Source: Hyphomonadaceae bacterium
GTDB lineage: Bacteria; Pseudomonadota; Alphaproteobacteria; Caulobacterales; Aquidulcibacteraceae
DNA: 64,000 nucleotides
Assembly (NCBI GenBank): GCA_021731815.1
Contig: JAKFWO010000026.1
Span: forward strand, 1 to 64,000
Direction: 5' to 3'
Shown here: positions 41,956 to 51,583 of the stretch, in pieces
How the letters are laid out: every line of letters starts with the position of its first letter
Position numbering within the stretch: the stretch's first letter is position 1
Translations under genes and position numbers: made by a program
Notes under the pieces: model-generated
Databases searched by the model: none
The model's input: the letters and a program-made list of their open reading frames with translations, nothing else
Told to the model about the DNA's origin: nothing

Positions 41956-43095
41956 ATGAGCCTCGACATTCCCGCCCCTGCTGGCGCAGAGACCGCGCGC
42001 CTCGTCGCCCCCCTGTTTACTCCGTTCAAATCCGGCGCGATCGAGCTGAAGAACCGGCTGGCCATGGCTCCGATGACTCGCTCGCATAGCCCCGATGGCG
42101 TACCCGGACCCGAAGTCGCCGATTATTACCGCCGGCGCGCCGCCAATGATGTCGGGCTGCTGATCACCGAGGGCACGCCTCCGGCGCGTCCGGCCGCACA
42201 TAACGACCTCAATGTCCCGCATTTTTATGGCGCGGAAAGCCTCGCAGGCTGGGCGCGCGTCGTTGCGGGTGTGCATGCGGAGGGGGCGAGGATCTGGCCG
42301 CAAATCTGGCATGTCGGGGCCTTTCCCAACCGGCGCGCGCCGGAGATCCGGGGCCGGGTTGCGGAATCCCCTTCAGGTGTCTTTGCGCCGGGCAAGGCCT
42401 ATGGCCAGGCCATGGCTGCCGCCGATATCGATGCCACGATCAATGCCTATGCCGAGGCCGCGCGGGTGGCGCGCGAACTGGGCTTTGACGGCGTGGAGAT
42501 CCATGGTGCCCATGGCTATCTGATCGACCAGTTTTTCTGGTCGGGTGCCAATTCCCGCGGGGATGGCTATGATGGCGACATGGTCGCGCGCACGCGGTTT
42601 GCAGTTGAGATCATTGAGGCCGTCCGCGCGGCGACCGCGCCTGATTACCCGATCTGTTTTCGCTTCAGCCAATGGAAGCAGCAGGATTTTGCCGCGCGTC
42701 TGGCGCAGAGCCCCGAGGAACTGGGCGCGTTTCTCGCCCCGCTCGCAGCGGCGGGGGTGGATGTTTTCCATTGTTCGACCCGTCGCTTCTGGGAGCCGGA
42801 ATTCGAGGGTTCGCCCCTCAATCTCGCCGGCTGGACGAAGAAACTCACCGGCCTGCCGGTGATGACCGTGGGCTCGGTCGGTCTGTCGGGCGAGTTTGTT
42901 GCGGCCATGCGGGGCGAGGCCTCGCAGCCTTCCGGGCTCGATTCACTGATCGAGCGGCTGGAGGCCGGGGAATTCGACCTCGTGGCAGTCGGGCGCGCCC
43001 TGCTTCAGGACCCCGAATGGGCGCGCAAGGTCAAGGATGGCCGCCAGAACGAATTGCTGGCCTTCACGGCCGATGCGATGGGTGTTTATTACTGA
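41956..43095 (+). CDS. NADH:flavin oxidoreductase, old yellow enzyme family
   Basis: 379-residue FMN enzyme. FMN and substrate site segments: LFTPFKSGAIELKNRLAMAPMTRS at the start, GLLITEGTP, then the HGAHGYLIDQFF block and the C-terminal VGRALLQDPEWARKV. The proton-donor tyrosine is not in HxxYL form; the active-site pair is H...H(G)AHGYL as in many OYE. Substrates (enones, nitro compounds) cannot be told. It ends nine bases from the convergent ThiO-like gene. ATG 41956 is chosen because the earlier frame runs through the 14-bp array. Confidence 0.9.
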   Translation: MSLDIPAPAGAETARLVAPLFTPFKSGAIELKNRLAMAPMTRSHSPDGVPGPEVADYYRRRAANDVGLLITEGTPPARPAAHNDLNVPHFYGAESLAGWARVVAGVHAEGARIWPQIWHVGAFPNRRAPEIRGRVAESPSGVFAPGKAYGQAMAAADIDATINAYAEAARVARELGFDGVEIHGAHGYLIDQFFWSGANSRGDGYDGDMVARTRFAVEIIEAVRAATAPDYPICFRFSQWKQQDFAARLAQSPEELGAFLAPLAAAGVDVFHCSTRRFWEPEFEGSPLNLAGWTKKLTGLPVMTVGSVGLSGEFVAAMRGEASQPSGLDSLIERLEAGEFDLVAVGRALLQDPEWARKVKDGRQNELLAFTADAMGVYY

Positions 43096-43104
43096 GGCGC
43101 GGGC

Positions 43105-44211
43105 TCAATCGGGGTACGCCCGCAGGCCGAAACTTGCGGCCATGGCTGTGGCGATCCGCCGCGCAGTGAATGGCGCGAGCAGGAATCCGTTCCGGCCATG
43201 GCCGGCAGCCGCCCAGAGCCCCCGAATCCCGAGCGGGCCGATCTGCGGCACCCCGTCGCGTGCGCCCGCCCGCAAGCCTGCACGGCCATGAGCTGGCTTG
43301 AGCTGCGCAAGCCCCGGAGCCACGGCCACCAGCTTGGCATGCAATTGCGCGAGGATTGCCGGTTCGATCTCTGCATCCGTCCGGTCGGGTTCCATGCTTG
43401 CGCCCAGCAGCATCGTGCCATCGGACTTGGGGGCGAGATAGCCGCCCGGAAAGCGCAACACGGTGGCGAGACGCGGCGAAAGCGCGCCGAGCACCGCGAG
43501 CTGGCCCTTGATCGGGTAGATCGCCGCGAGCTCTGGAGCCAGATCGGCAAAATCCCGGCTGGCGGCCCCCGCGGCGATCAGCACCGCATCCGCCGCCCAA
43601 AATCCGTCCACCGGGTCATGGATTCCGGCGATTGCGCCAATTCGTTCCTCGATACGCAGCGCCCGCACCGCCGCCCATTCCCCGCCTTGCGCCGTAAAAT
43701 CCGCACGCAAGGCGGCCAGCGCCGCATTGGCGTGGATTTCAGCCTCGTCGGGAAGGAACAGGCCGATGGCATCGGCGGACGTCTTCAGCCGTCGGTCGAT
43801 ATTCCGTAAAGCCCCGGCTTCCTGCATCTGCGCGGCAAGGCCGTGCGCACCCGCACGCGCCGCCATTCGCGTGAAACGTTCTTCATCCGATCCCAAATGT
43901 CCGAGATGCAGGCAGCCGGCGCGCCGCCAGCCGATATCGCCGAGCTGCCTTCCCCATTCCGCCCACAGCCCAAGGCTTTCAATCCCGGCTGCGATCAGCG
44001 GGTCGGGAATATCCCCCGCCAGAAATTCGGAAACCGGCCCCAGAAGCCCGGCGGCGCTCGCCGATCCGCCCGGCAGGGATCCGGCCTGATCGTAAATCCG
44101 CACGCGGAAACCGGCGCGCAGCAATTCTCGGCCGCAAGCGCGCCCGATAATGCCCCCGCCAATGATCGCGACGCGCAAGGCAGGGGAGGTGGAATCGAGC
44201 TCGCTGGCCAA
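43105..44211 (-). CDS. thiO: FAD-dependent glycine oxidase-like protein
   Basis: 368 residues. A dinucleotide-binding VAIIGGGIIGRACGREL motif at residues 13-29, followed by ASAAAGLLGP as in ThiO, and the C-terminal KPAHGRAGLRAGARDGVPQIGP and GHGRNGFLLAP blocks of D-amino-acid/glycine oxidases. ThiO makes the imine used in thiazole synthesis for thiamine. Other thiamine genes are absent, so a different amine oxidase role is possible. Divergent from rpoN. Confidence 0.78.
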   Translation of the reverse strand: MASELDSTSPALRVAIIGGGIIGRACGRELLRAGFRVRIYDQAGSLPGGSASAAGLLGPVSEFLAGDIPDPLIAAGIESLGLWAEWGRQLGDIGWRRAGCLHLGHLGSDEERFTRMAARAGAHGLAAQMQEAGALRNIDRRLKTSADAIGLFLPDEAEIHANAALAALRADFTAQGGEWAAVRALRIEERIGAIAGIHDPVDGFWAADAVLIAAGAASRDFADLAPELAAIYPIKGQLAVLGALSPRLATVLRFPGGYLAPKSDGTMLLGASMEPDRTDAEIEPAILAQLHAKLVAVAPGLAQLKPAHGRAGLRAGARDGVPQIGPLGIRGLWAAAGHGRNGFLLAPFTARRIATAMAASFGLRAYPD

Positions 44212-44359
44212 GGAAATTCCTGTCGCTGGGGAGCGCGCGGCGGGGGCCGCGATCTGAAGGTTGCGCAGAGCGCTCCACCAAATATTTAACCTCCATCGCT
44301 AGGATGCGTGCTAGATATTTCTTCGGTACGGAACATTTTTTGCATCAGGGGTGAACGCG

Positions 44360-45904
44360 ATGGCCCTGGCCACGCAAAAGCTGGAGCTCAGGCAGGGTCA
44401 GGCCCTGGTCATGACGCCGCAATTGCAGCAGGCCATTCGCCTGCTGGCGCTGTCCAATGCCGAATTGACTGCCTTTGTGGAAGAAGAGCTCGAGCGCAAT
44501 CCCCTGCTGGAGCGCGACGCGCCCGAACGCGAAGCGCCGGAATCCGAAAGTGCCGACCGCGCGGCGGGGGCAGATGACGGGGCAGAGGCTTCCGGAAATG
44601 ATCCCGATGCGCCCGAACTCCATCTTTCGGGATTGGATGAGCCGGCCGCCGAAGCCGCCTTCGATTCGGATCCCGCCAATCTCTATAGCGAGGACAGCCC
44701 CTCCGAAATGCCGGCGGATGCGGCCGGTGCGATGGATTGGTCGCGCGCCGGCAGCGGCGGCAATGATATGTCGGACGATCATGATTTCGACTCCCATCTG
44801 ACCGCGGAAATCTCGCTGCGCGATCATCTGACCACGCAATTGACATTGGCCATTCCCGATCCGGTCGATCGGCTGATTGGCCTTTATCTCGTCGATCTGA
44901 CCGATGATGCGGGCTATTGCCGGGTCGATATCGCAGACACCGCCGCCCTTCTGGGAACCGGTTCTGACCATGTCCTGAAGGTGCTCAAATTGTGTCAGGG
45001 ATTTGAGCCGGCCGGGATCATGGCGCGCGATTTGCGCGAATGCCTTGCGCTCCAGCTCGAGGATCAGGGCAGGCTGGATCCTGAAATGGTGTTGCTGCTC
45101 GACCATCTCGAATTGCTCGGGCGCGGGGATATGGCGAAATTGCAGGCCATTCTCGATGTCGATCGCCGGACCTTGCAGGAACTGATCGCCGAATTGCGGA
45201 CGCTCAAGCCGAAACCGGGCGTCAATTATGGCGCGAGCACCACCCAGATCGCAGTGCCGGACGTGTTTGTGCGCGAGGGTGTGCACGGCGCGTGGATCGT
45301 TGAACTCAACAGCGATGCCATGCCGCGCGTATTGGTCAATAACCGCTATGTCGCCGAAGTCCAGGCCAAGGCGAAATCGGAATCCGACAAGGTCTATGTT
45401 CATGAGTGCGCGGCCAATGCTTCCTGGCTGGCCAAAAGCCTTGATCAGCGGGCGCGCACCATCCTCAAGGTGTCGCAGGAGATCGTGCGCCAGCAGGATG
45501 CCTTCCTCGCCAGGGGTGTGGCCTGGTTGAAGCCGCTTAATTTGCGCACCGTGGCCGCAGCGATCGACATGCATGAATCGACAGTGTCGCGCGTGACCAC
45601 AGCCAAATGGATGTCCACGCCGCGCGGTTTGTTCGAGCTCAAATATTTCTTCACGGTCTCAATCGCCTCCGCCGATGGCGGAGAGGCGCATTCTGCCGAG
45701 GCGGTGCGGCATCGCATCAAGGCGATGATCGATCAGGAAAATGCGCAGGAGGTGCTGTCTGACGATCGCATCGTCGAATTGCTGCGCGAGATGGGCATTG
45801 AAATCGCCCGCCGCACGGTGGCCAAATATCGCGAGGCCTTGCGGATTCCCTCCTCGCTTGAGCGCAAGCGCCGCCTCGCGGAAGACCGCCGCGGCGCGGC
45901 CTGA
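44360..45904 (+). CDS. rpoN: RNA polymerase sigma-54 factor
   Basis: About 514 residues. Region I is glutamine/leucine-rich (KLELRQGQALVMTPQLQQAIRLLALSNAELTAFVEEELERNPLLE), followed by an acidic stretch, a core-binding domain, HTH (ESTVSRVTTAKWM) and the terminal RpoN box ARRTVAKYRE. ATG 44360 is preferred to the upstream GTG 44351 because AGGGG lies at good spacing. Normally lptA/lptB precede and hpf or ptsN follow; neither is here, so the gene has been moved away from its usual cluster. Likely needed with FliX/FlbD for late flagellar genes. Confidence 0.96.
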   Translation: MALATQKLELRQGQALVMTPQLQQAIRLLALSNAELTAFVEEELERNPLLERDAPEREAPESESADRAAGADDGAEASGNDPDAPELHLSGLDEPAAEAAFDSDPANLYSEDSPSEMPADAAGAMDWSRAGSGGNDMSDDHDFDSHLTAEISLRDHLTTQLTLAIPDPVDRLIGLYLVDLTDDAGYCRVDIADTAALLGTGSDHVLKVLKLCQGFEPAGIMARDLRECLALQLEDQGRLDPEMVLLLDHLELLGRGDMAKLQAILDVDRRTLQELIAELRTLKPKPGVNYGASTTQIAVPDVFVREGVHGAWIVELNSDAMPRVLVNNRYVAEVQAKAKSESDKVYVHECAANASWLAKSLDQRARTILKVSQEIVRQQDAFLARGVAWLKPLNLRTVAAAIDMHESTVSRVTTAKWMSTPRGLFELKYFFTVSIASADGGEAHSAEAVRHRIKAMIDQENAQEVLSDDRIVELLREMGIEIARRTVAKYREALRIPSSLERKRRLAEDRRGAA

Positions 45905-45917
45905 GCCGGCATCCGGA

Positions 45918-47105
45918 TCAGGACGGCGCGGCTTCGAACGCAATCTCCACCCGCCGGTTGCAGGCCTGTCCCTCTGGCGTGTCATTGGAGCATTTTGGCT
46001 GCGCCGCACCCAATCCCGCGATGCTCAGCCGCTCGGGGCGCAGCCCCGCCGCGATCAGATAATCGCGCATTGAACCGGCCCGCCGTTCCGCAAGGGCGAG
46101 ATTGTCCTCGGGCGTGCCGCGATTGTCGGTGTGGCCGGCCACGGTCACGGAAAAACGTGCGCAACGCCGCGCAAAGGCCCCGAGCTGTTGCAGAAAGCGG
46201 GGATCGGGATTGGGCAAGGCCGCGGAATTCACATCGAAGCGCGATTTCTGCCCGCGCAACACGGCGGCAAAGGCCTCATTGCACTGTGCCACTCCCGGCC
46301 GCAGGCAGAGGGTCGGGGCATATTCGCCGAGAATCTCCTCATTCTCGACTGAAAAAGCGACGGCAAAGGGCGCGGGCGTGCCGGCAGCCGCAAGGCGTGC
46401 CTTTTCGAGCGCAGCGGAATCGGGGGCGCAGCCCTCCAATGCCGCCCGCCCGTCGATCAGCACGAATTCGGCTTCCGACAGATGCGACAGCGCCGAAATG
46501 CCGGCCTGGGCCGCTGCCGGCCAGGCCTGTGCCGGGCCCGAGGGCCCGCTATCGGCCTCGATCCTTGCCTCAACCTTTGCCGAAACCGGGCGGGCAAAGC
46601 CCGGAAAGACGTCCTCGGCATGGTCGTGGACGAGGCGCTCGGCGCGGGCATCGGGAGCCGGGCCTGACAATTCGAGCGCGCCGAAACGCTGGCGCACCGC
46701 GTGCCAGGGCGCATTTGCGCCGAGGATTTCCACCCGGTCGGTGATCCGTGTTACCCCGCCGCTGATTTCGCCACCGGCGCCCAAAGGCGCGGGGGTCGAG
46801 GTCATCACCGCCTTGAGCAAGGCGGCCTTGATTTCAGGATTGGGAACGGTTCCCGTCAGCACCGCCTTTTGTCCGTCCATCGCAATGCGCACATTTTTGA
46901 CCCCGAGCCGGGTCGTGGCGGCTTCGGCGCTTTGGGCAAGCAGGCGCTCGGCCCGGGAGAGATTGGCCGGCGATTGCGGGGCGAAGGCACCCCAGACCGC
47001 CAGTCCCAGAAATCCTGCGGTTCCGGCGAGAACCGCAATCCGGCTGCGATGTCGGGGCAGGGGCAAAGAATCGCCCCCGGGCCTGGAAGAAAGGAGATTG
47101 GACAT
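45918..47105 (-). CDS. OmpA family protein with BON-like domains
   Basis: 395 residues. N-terminal transmembrane anchor (about 20-42), then a BON-like region (RLGVKNVRIAMDGQKAVLTGTVPNPEIKAAL), a long variable part, and a C-terminal OmpA peptidoglycan-binding domain (FSVTVAGHTDNRGTPEDNLALAERRAGSMRDYL ... CNRRVEIAFE). It may tie an envelope structure to the wall. ATG 47105 is chosen since it places the anchor near the start. It converges on rpoN with a gap of 13 bases. Confidence 0.85.
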   Translation of the reverse strand: MSNLLSSRPGGDSLPLPRHRSRIAVLAGTAGFLGLAVWGAFAPQSPANLSRAERLLAQSAEAATTRLGVKNVRIAMDGQKAVLTGTVPNPEIKAALLKAVMTSTPAPLGAGGEISGGVTRITDRVEILGANAPWHAVRQRFGALELSGPAPDARAERLVHDHAEDVFPGFARPVSAKVEARIEADSGPSGPAQAWPAAAQAGISALSHLSEAEFVLIDGRAALEGCAPDSAALEKARLAAAGTPAPFAVAFSVENEEILGEYAPTLCLRPGVAQCNEAFAAVLRGQKSRFDVNSAALPNPDPRFLQQLGAFARRCARFSVTVAGHTDNRGTPEDNLALAERRAGSMRDYLIAAGLRPERLSIAGLGAAQPKCSNDTPEGQACNRRVEIAFEAAPS

Positions 47106-47322
47106 TGTGGATCCCGCGGCCGAATTACCGTGAAACGAATTTGCCCGTTTGGCGGCCCGGAGGCAAGAGCGCTCGCGGATGGGCGCGTGATGCGGCCAGA
47201 CAATGGAGAAACCCGGAGGCATCGCATTGTCCGAACCAAAGCGCGTTCGGGGCGATGGATCGCTTGACAATCGCGGGTCTGTAATTGCCTTATGCTGCCC
47301 TGGTGCTGCAGCGGAGGAATTG

Positions 47323-48267
47323 ATGAACCGGATCCGGAATTCGCTGAGCCTCGCTTCACTTCTGATCCTTGGCCCTGGATTGGCGCTCACGGTGCCATTC
47401 ACGCGCGCCTTTGCCCAGGAAGCGGGCCTGGCGGCGGCCAATGCCCCCGCCGCGCCTGCCCTCACTCCCGAAGATCGGGCGATCAAGGCGGCGGCCAATG
47501 CCCCCGCCGCGCCTGCCCTCACTCCCGAAGATCGGGCGATCAAGGCGGCGGCCAATGCCCCCGCCGCGTCTGCCCTCACTCCCGAAGATCGGGCGATCAA
47601 GGCGGCGGCCAATGCCAATGCCGCAAAACAACTGATTGTCCTTGCCGGCCTGACCGACATATTCGAAGCGCTGCCCGATCCGGAACAAATTCTGGCGGTT
47701 CATCCGGCCAGCGGCCTGGTCTGCCTGCTTCATCCGGGACGATTCGGAAAGGAAATATTCCTCGCTTCGGTGTGGGGGAAGCGGGGAGAGGATGTCGGCT
47801 GCCGCGCCCAGGGCGGTGCGAATGCGGAATTTACGGAAACCATTTTTGTAACCCGTCTTCCGAATGTTGAGCCGGCGTTCTGGTTTCTGGATGCGATCAA
47901 GCAGATCAAGACGACGTGGCGCCTTCATCGCAATCAGAAGGATTTGCCCGGTTTCAGGCTCGAAGAGGAATTCCCGGCCTCAATGGCGAATTTCAGGGCC
48001 CGCCCACCAGCCGGCACCAGTTTCATCGGGGTCAATCAGGGTGACCCGGCTTTTACGTCCGTTCGCGTGGCCGGTTTCGGTGACTGGAAATTCAAGCAGA
48101 GGCTTACGGCACCAATCGCTTCTGCCGCGGCGGCTTCTGATTATGGTCGGGAATCCTGGCAACAAACCATGCGCCTGCGCATGCGTTATTTCGAAGCCGC
48201 CACACCAGCGGTGATTTCACCCGGTTCAAATCCGTCCGACGCCAGTGCCGGAGACAAGCCCGGGTAA
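47323..48267 (+). CDS. secreted protein with three 19-residue tandem repeats
   Basis: 314 residues with a signal peptide (residues 1-31, FARAFAQ end). Residues 37-93 are three almost identical 19-residue repeats (AANAPAAPALTPEDRAIKA; the third has P to S), encoded by a 57-bp tandem array. The rest, from about residue 100, has four cysteines and the segments LIVLAGLTDIFEALPDPE and WQQTMRLRMRYFEA, which match nothing I recognise. GGAGG at ideal spacing marks the ATG. Periplasmic or secreted, function unknown. Confidence 0.8.
   Translation: MNRIRNSLSLASLLILGPGLALTVPFTRAFAQEAGLAAANAPAAPALTPEDRAIKAAANAPAAPALTPEDRAIKAAANAPAASALTPEDRAIKAAANANAAKQLIVLAGLTDIFEALPDPEQILAVHPASGLVCLLHPGRFGKEIFLASVWGKRGEDVGCRAQGGANAEFTETIFVTRLPNVEPAFWFLDAIKQIKTTWRLHRNQKDLPGFRLEEEFPASMANFRARPPAGTSFIGVNQGDPAFTSVRVAGFGDWKFKQRLTAPIASAAAASDYGRESWQQTMRLRMRYFEAATPAVISPGSNPSDASAGDKPG
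47431..47601. repeat. 57-bp tandem repeat, 3 units, in coding sequence
   Basis: Units 47431-47487, 47488-47544 and 47545-47601. The first two are identical and the third differs by one base (C to T). A partial fourth (GCGGCGGCCAATGCC) follows. The near identity shows recent duplication. Confidence 0.95.
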
Positions 48268-48318
48268 ACGCGCATCGGTGCTGGCGCGCAGCACACCGAA
48301 TCGTGCGAAGCTTTGCCG

Positions 48319-49671
48319 ATGCAAATCTCGCTCGACCTGCTCCATCTCATCCTCACGCTTGCTTTGGTGGTTCTCGTCGTGTTCGCCTTGCGCTGGCGTC
48401 GCGAAACCAATGCCGCCGGCCTCGCCCGTGCCGGGCTGACCGCCGAGCGTCAGATGGCCGAACTGCGCGAACAGGCGGCCCGTGAGGCCCTGGCCTCGGG
48501 CCTTTCCGAGCGCGATCAGCGGGTGGCCGAGCGTCTCGCCGAGCGTGAATCCGCGTTTGAAAAAGAACGCGCCGCCATCCTCGCCCTCAAAAAGGAGGCC
48601 GAGGAGCGCTTTCAGGCCATGGCGTCAGAGGCGCTCGCCCGCAATAACCGCCAATTCCTGTCGCTGGCCGAGGAAAGTCTGGCGCGGCGGCTGGAAACCG
48701 CGGATGGCGGCTTCAAGGCGCTGATGAGCCCCGTCGAGGACAGTTTCCGCCTGTTTCGCGAGAAGATCAGCGAGATCGAAAAGATCCGTTCCGAGGACCG
48801 CGCCGCCATGGTCGAACAGATGCGCGCGGTGGCCGAACAGATGAAGGACACCCAGGATTCCACGCGCCGGCTGGCTTTCGCGCTCAAGGCCAATCCCAAG
48901 ACGCGCGGCCGCTGGGGTGAGGAGCAATTGCGGAACATCCTTGAATTGTCCGGCCTGTCCAAATTCGCCGATTTCGACGAACAGGCCAGCGCCCGTACCG
49001 AGGAAGGACTGCTGCGCCCGGATGTGCGGGTGCGCCTGCCGGGCGGGCGGATTATCGTCATCGACTCAAAAGTCTCGCTCGATGCCTATCTCGACGGGGT
49101 TGACGCCGTCGACGAAAAGGACCGCGAGGCCGCCTTTGTGCGCCATGCCCGCCAGATCCGCACCCATATGGAGCAATTGGCCAGCAAGCAATATTGGCGA
49201 AATATCGAATCGGCGGTGGATTTCGTGGCCATGTTCGTGCCGGGCGAGAATTTCTTCGCCGCCGCCGCCGAGCGCGATGCCGAATTACTGTCGGCGGGGC
49301 TCGAACGCCGGGTGATGATCGTCACGCCGGTCACGCTGATGGCGCTGCTCAAGGCAGTGTCCTATGGCTGGCGCCAGGAGGAATCGGCGCTCAATGCCCG
49401 CGCCATCGCCGATCTCGGCCAGATGCTCTACGACCGGATGTCCAAAATGGGCGAATTACTGGGCAAGCTCGGGAGCCGGATCGAGGCCAGTGTCGAGGGC
49501 TATAACGAATTGGTCGGCTCGATCGAAACCAAGGTCATGCCGGGAGCGCGCAAATTCCTCGATTATGGCGCGGGCGGCTCGAAGGATCTGCCGGAGACGC
49601 GAGTCATTGAACAATCACCGCGCGCGTTGGCACCGGGCAAGGATCTGTTGCTGACCGCGAGCGGCGAATAA
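48319..49671 (+). CDS. rmuC: DNA recombination protein RmuC
   Basis: 450 residues: N-terminal membrane helix (residues 5-22), a long coiled-coil of Glu/Arg/Ala heptads (about 30-185), then the RmuC nuclease-like core (NPKTRGRWGEEQLRNILELSGL and IIVIDSKVSLDAYLD ... NFFAAAAERDAELLSAGLERRVMIVTPVTLMALL). RmuC limits inversion at short inverted repeats in E. coli, which is of interest in a genome rich in repeats. ATG 48319 is preferred to TTG 48313. It follows the repeat protein by about 50 bases. Confidence 0.92.
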   Translation: MQISLDLLHLILTLALVVLVVFALRWRRETNAAGLARAGLTAERQMAELREQAAREALASGLSERDQRVAERLAERESAFEKERAAILALKKEAEERFQAMASEALARNNRQFLSLAEESLARRLETADGGFKALMSPVEDSFRLFREKISEIEKIRSEDRAAMVEQMRAVAEQMKDTQDSTRRLAFALKANPKTRGRWGEEQLRNILELSGLSKFADFDEQASARTEEGLLRPDVRVRLPGGRIIVIDSKVSLDAYLDGVDAVDEKDREAAFVRHARQIRTHMEQLASKQYWRNIESAVDFVAMFVPGENFFAAAAERDAELLSAGLERRVMIVTPVTLMALLKAVSYGWRQEESALNARAIADLGQMLYDRMSKMGELLGKLGSRIEASVEGYNELVGSIETKVMPGARKFLDYGAGGSKDLPETRVIEQSPRALAPGKDLLLTASGE

Positions 49672-49734
49672 CGGGCGGGTCGTTCCGGCATCAGTACTCG
49701 TTCGGCCGGTATTTGTGGCGTTATCTCTGTCTGG

Positions 49735-51306
49735 TCAGAACAGCGAGCCCTGACCCTCTTCCTTCTTCGCTCTCGCGGGTTTTGGTGGCAAATCCGGGCC
49801 CGTGCGGGGTCTATGTGTTTCTGTCACCTTGTCACCGGCTTCCGGAGGCAGGATTTCCGCGCCTGCAATGCCGTCGGAAAAGCGGATTGCCACGCGCTCT
49901 CCGGGCACAAGGGCTGTTGCGCGTATCGCAAGTTCTCCATTGGCGCGGGTCACGAGGCTGTAACCGCGCGCCAGCACGCCGCGATGGGACAGGCTTTCCA
50001 GCAACTTCCCCTGGCTTTCCAGAACCCTGCTCCAATCCCCGATGATCCGCCTCATCGCGGGTTCGAGCCGTTCGCTGAGCGGTCCGAAGCGGTCGCGCCG
50101 CCGCTCGACCGAACGCAGCAGGCTTTGCCGCGTGCGTTCGCCCAGAAAATCCAGTTTTTCGCGCCGCCGGCCGAGGTCGTGACTGAGTGCCATTGGGTTG
50201 AGTCGTGATGCGATCCCCGCAAATGCGCTTTCATGTGCCCGCAGATTGGCCACCAGTGCGCGCGACAGGATGGCACTGGCGTGGTCGAGCCGCTGGGTCG
50301 GCTCGGCCAGCAAATGCCCGGCCGGGCGAAGGCGTCGGACGGCGGTGTCAAACCCCGTCCGCCGCATTTCCAGCAGGCGCTGAATGCCGGAATTCTGGCG
50401 GCCATCCAGATCCGCGAGCGTCGCCAATAATTCCATGCGCACCGGCACCGCCTTTTCTGCGGCACCCGTCGGCGTCGGGGCGCGCAGATCGGCCACGAAA
50501 TCGATGAGCGTCGTATCGGTCTCGTGCCCCACGGCCGAGATCAGCGGGATGGCGGAATCCGCCGCCGCGCGCACGACGATTTCCTCGTTGAATGCCCAAA
50601 GATCCTCGATCGAGCCTCCGCCGCGCGCCACGATCAGCAGATCCGGCCGCGGAACGGATCCGGCCGCCATGTTCGGGCTCTCCGGCGTCAGCGCATTGAA
50701 GCCCCGGATGGCGGCGGCGATCTGGCCGGCCGCTTTCTCGCCCTGCACCAGAACCGGCCAGACCAGCACGCGCACGGGAAAACGCTCGCGAAGGCGGTGG
50801 AGAATGTCACGGATCACCGCCCCATTTGGCGACGTGACCACCCCCACAATGCGCGGCAGAAACGGGATCGGGCGCTTGCGCTCGGCGGCGAACAGCCCCT
50901 CGGCCGCCAGCCGCTTGCGGCGCTCGTCGAGCAGCGCCATCAGCGCCCCCGCCCCGGCCGGCTCCATGCGATCGGCCACCAATTGATATTGCGAGCGCCC
51001 CGACCAGGTGGTGACGCGCCCTTCCACCACGACTTCGAGCCCCTCTTCGGGCCGGAATTTCAGCGCGCCCGCCGCCCCCTTCCACATGATGATCGATACG
51101 ACCGCCCCGGTATCCTTGAGATCGGCATAGAGATGCCCGGATTTCGCAATGGTCACCCGGCCGAGTTCGCCCCGCACCCGAACCCGGTCGAGCGCATTTT
51201 CCAGCACGCGCTTGACGGTCCCCGCCAGCTCGGACACCGAAATCTCGGGCAGATTGGAACCGGGTGGACCCGGTGCCGGGGGCGGGGATTCAATTTCAGG
51301 ATGCAT
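49735..51306 (-). CDS. xseA: exodeoxyribonuclease VII large subunit
   Basis: 523 residues. OB-fold N-terminal domain (ISVSELAGTVKRVLENALDRVRVRGELGR), catalytic region (IPFLPRIVGVVTSPNGAVIRDILHRLRERFPVRV, LIVARGGGSIEDLWAFNEE and ISAVGHETDTTLID), a long coiled-coil and a lysine-rich tail. It degrades single-stranded DNA with XseB, which is not in this window. The start ATG 51306 is first in frame after a short proline-rich leader peptide. Confidence 0.95.
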   Translation of the reverse strand: MHPEIESPPPAPGPPGSNLPEISVSELAGTVKRVLENALDRVRVRGELGRVTIAKSGHLYADLKDTGAVVSIIMWKGAAGALKFRPEEGLEVVVEGRVTTWSGRSQYQLVADRMEPAGAGALMALLDERRKRLAAEGLFAAERKRPIPFLPRIVGVVTSPNGAVIRDILHRLRERFPVRVLVWPVLVQGEKAAGQIAAAIRGFNALTPESPNMAAGSVPRPDLLIVARGGGSIEDLWAFNEEIVVRAAADSAIPLISAVGHETDTTLIDFVADLRAPTPTGAAEKAVPVRMELLATLADLDGRQNSGIQRLLEMRRTGFDTAVRRLRPAGHLLAEPTQRLDHASAILSRALVANLRAHESAFAGIASRLNPMALSHDLGRRREKLDFLGERTRQSLLRSVERRRDRFGPLSERLEPAMRRIIGDWSRVLESQGKLLESLSHRGVLARGYSLVTRANGELAIRATALVPGERVAIRFSDGIAGAEILPPEAGDKVTETHRPRTGPDLPPKPARAKKEEGQGSLF

Positions 51307-51410
51307 GACAGGAAAATGGGCAGGCTGAGCGGGTGCGGTGAAGGCGTTGGGGGTCTTGGGCTGGCGATCATGGCGACTTTGACGGCGATTCGCCAGCCGC
51401 TCTCATTGCC

Positions 51411-51464
51411 ATGTCTCAACAGGGTGTGTCATGTCTCAACAGGGTGTGTCATGCCTCAACCGGG
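51411..51464. repeat. 20-bp tandem repeat, 2.7 units
   Basis: Two identical units beginning ATGTCTCAACAGGG and a third partial, slightly diverged. It lies immediately left of the truncated structured element in the xseA-rnhA gap. Confidence 0.9.
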
Positions 51465-51466
51465 AA

Positions 51467-51549
51467 TTGGCGATTGCGCGACAGCCCGACTGCCCATGCG
51501 AGGTCAATATTCGTCCAACGGACAGGGCAATTCAGTGTTCTCGTGAAAG
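51467..51549. repeat. dispersed structured element, left half only (copy 3)
   Basis: The first 80 bases or so of the 62.1-kb element recur here in degenerate form: GGCGATTGCGCGACAG, then GGTCAAT-TTCGTCCAACGGAC, GGGCAATTCAGTGTTCTCGTGAAA, against GGCGATCGCGCGACAG, AGTCAATTTTCGTCCCGCGGACG, GAGCAATCCATTGTTCTCATGGAAA. The stem arms and right half are absent, so it is a fragment. Confidence 0.7.
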
Positions 51550-51583
51550 CAAAGCCTTGGCGTAACCAAAGCCGGGGGCAGGC

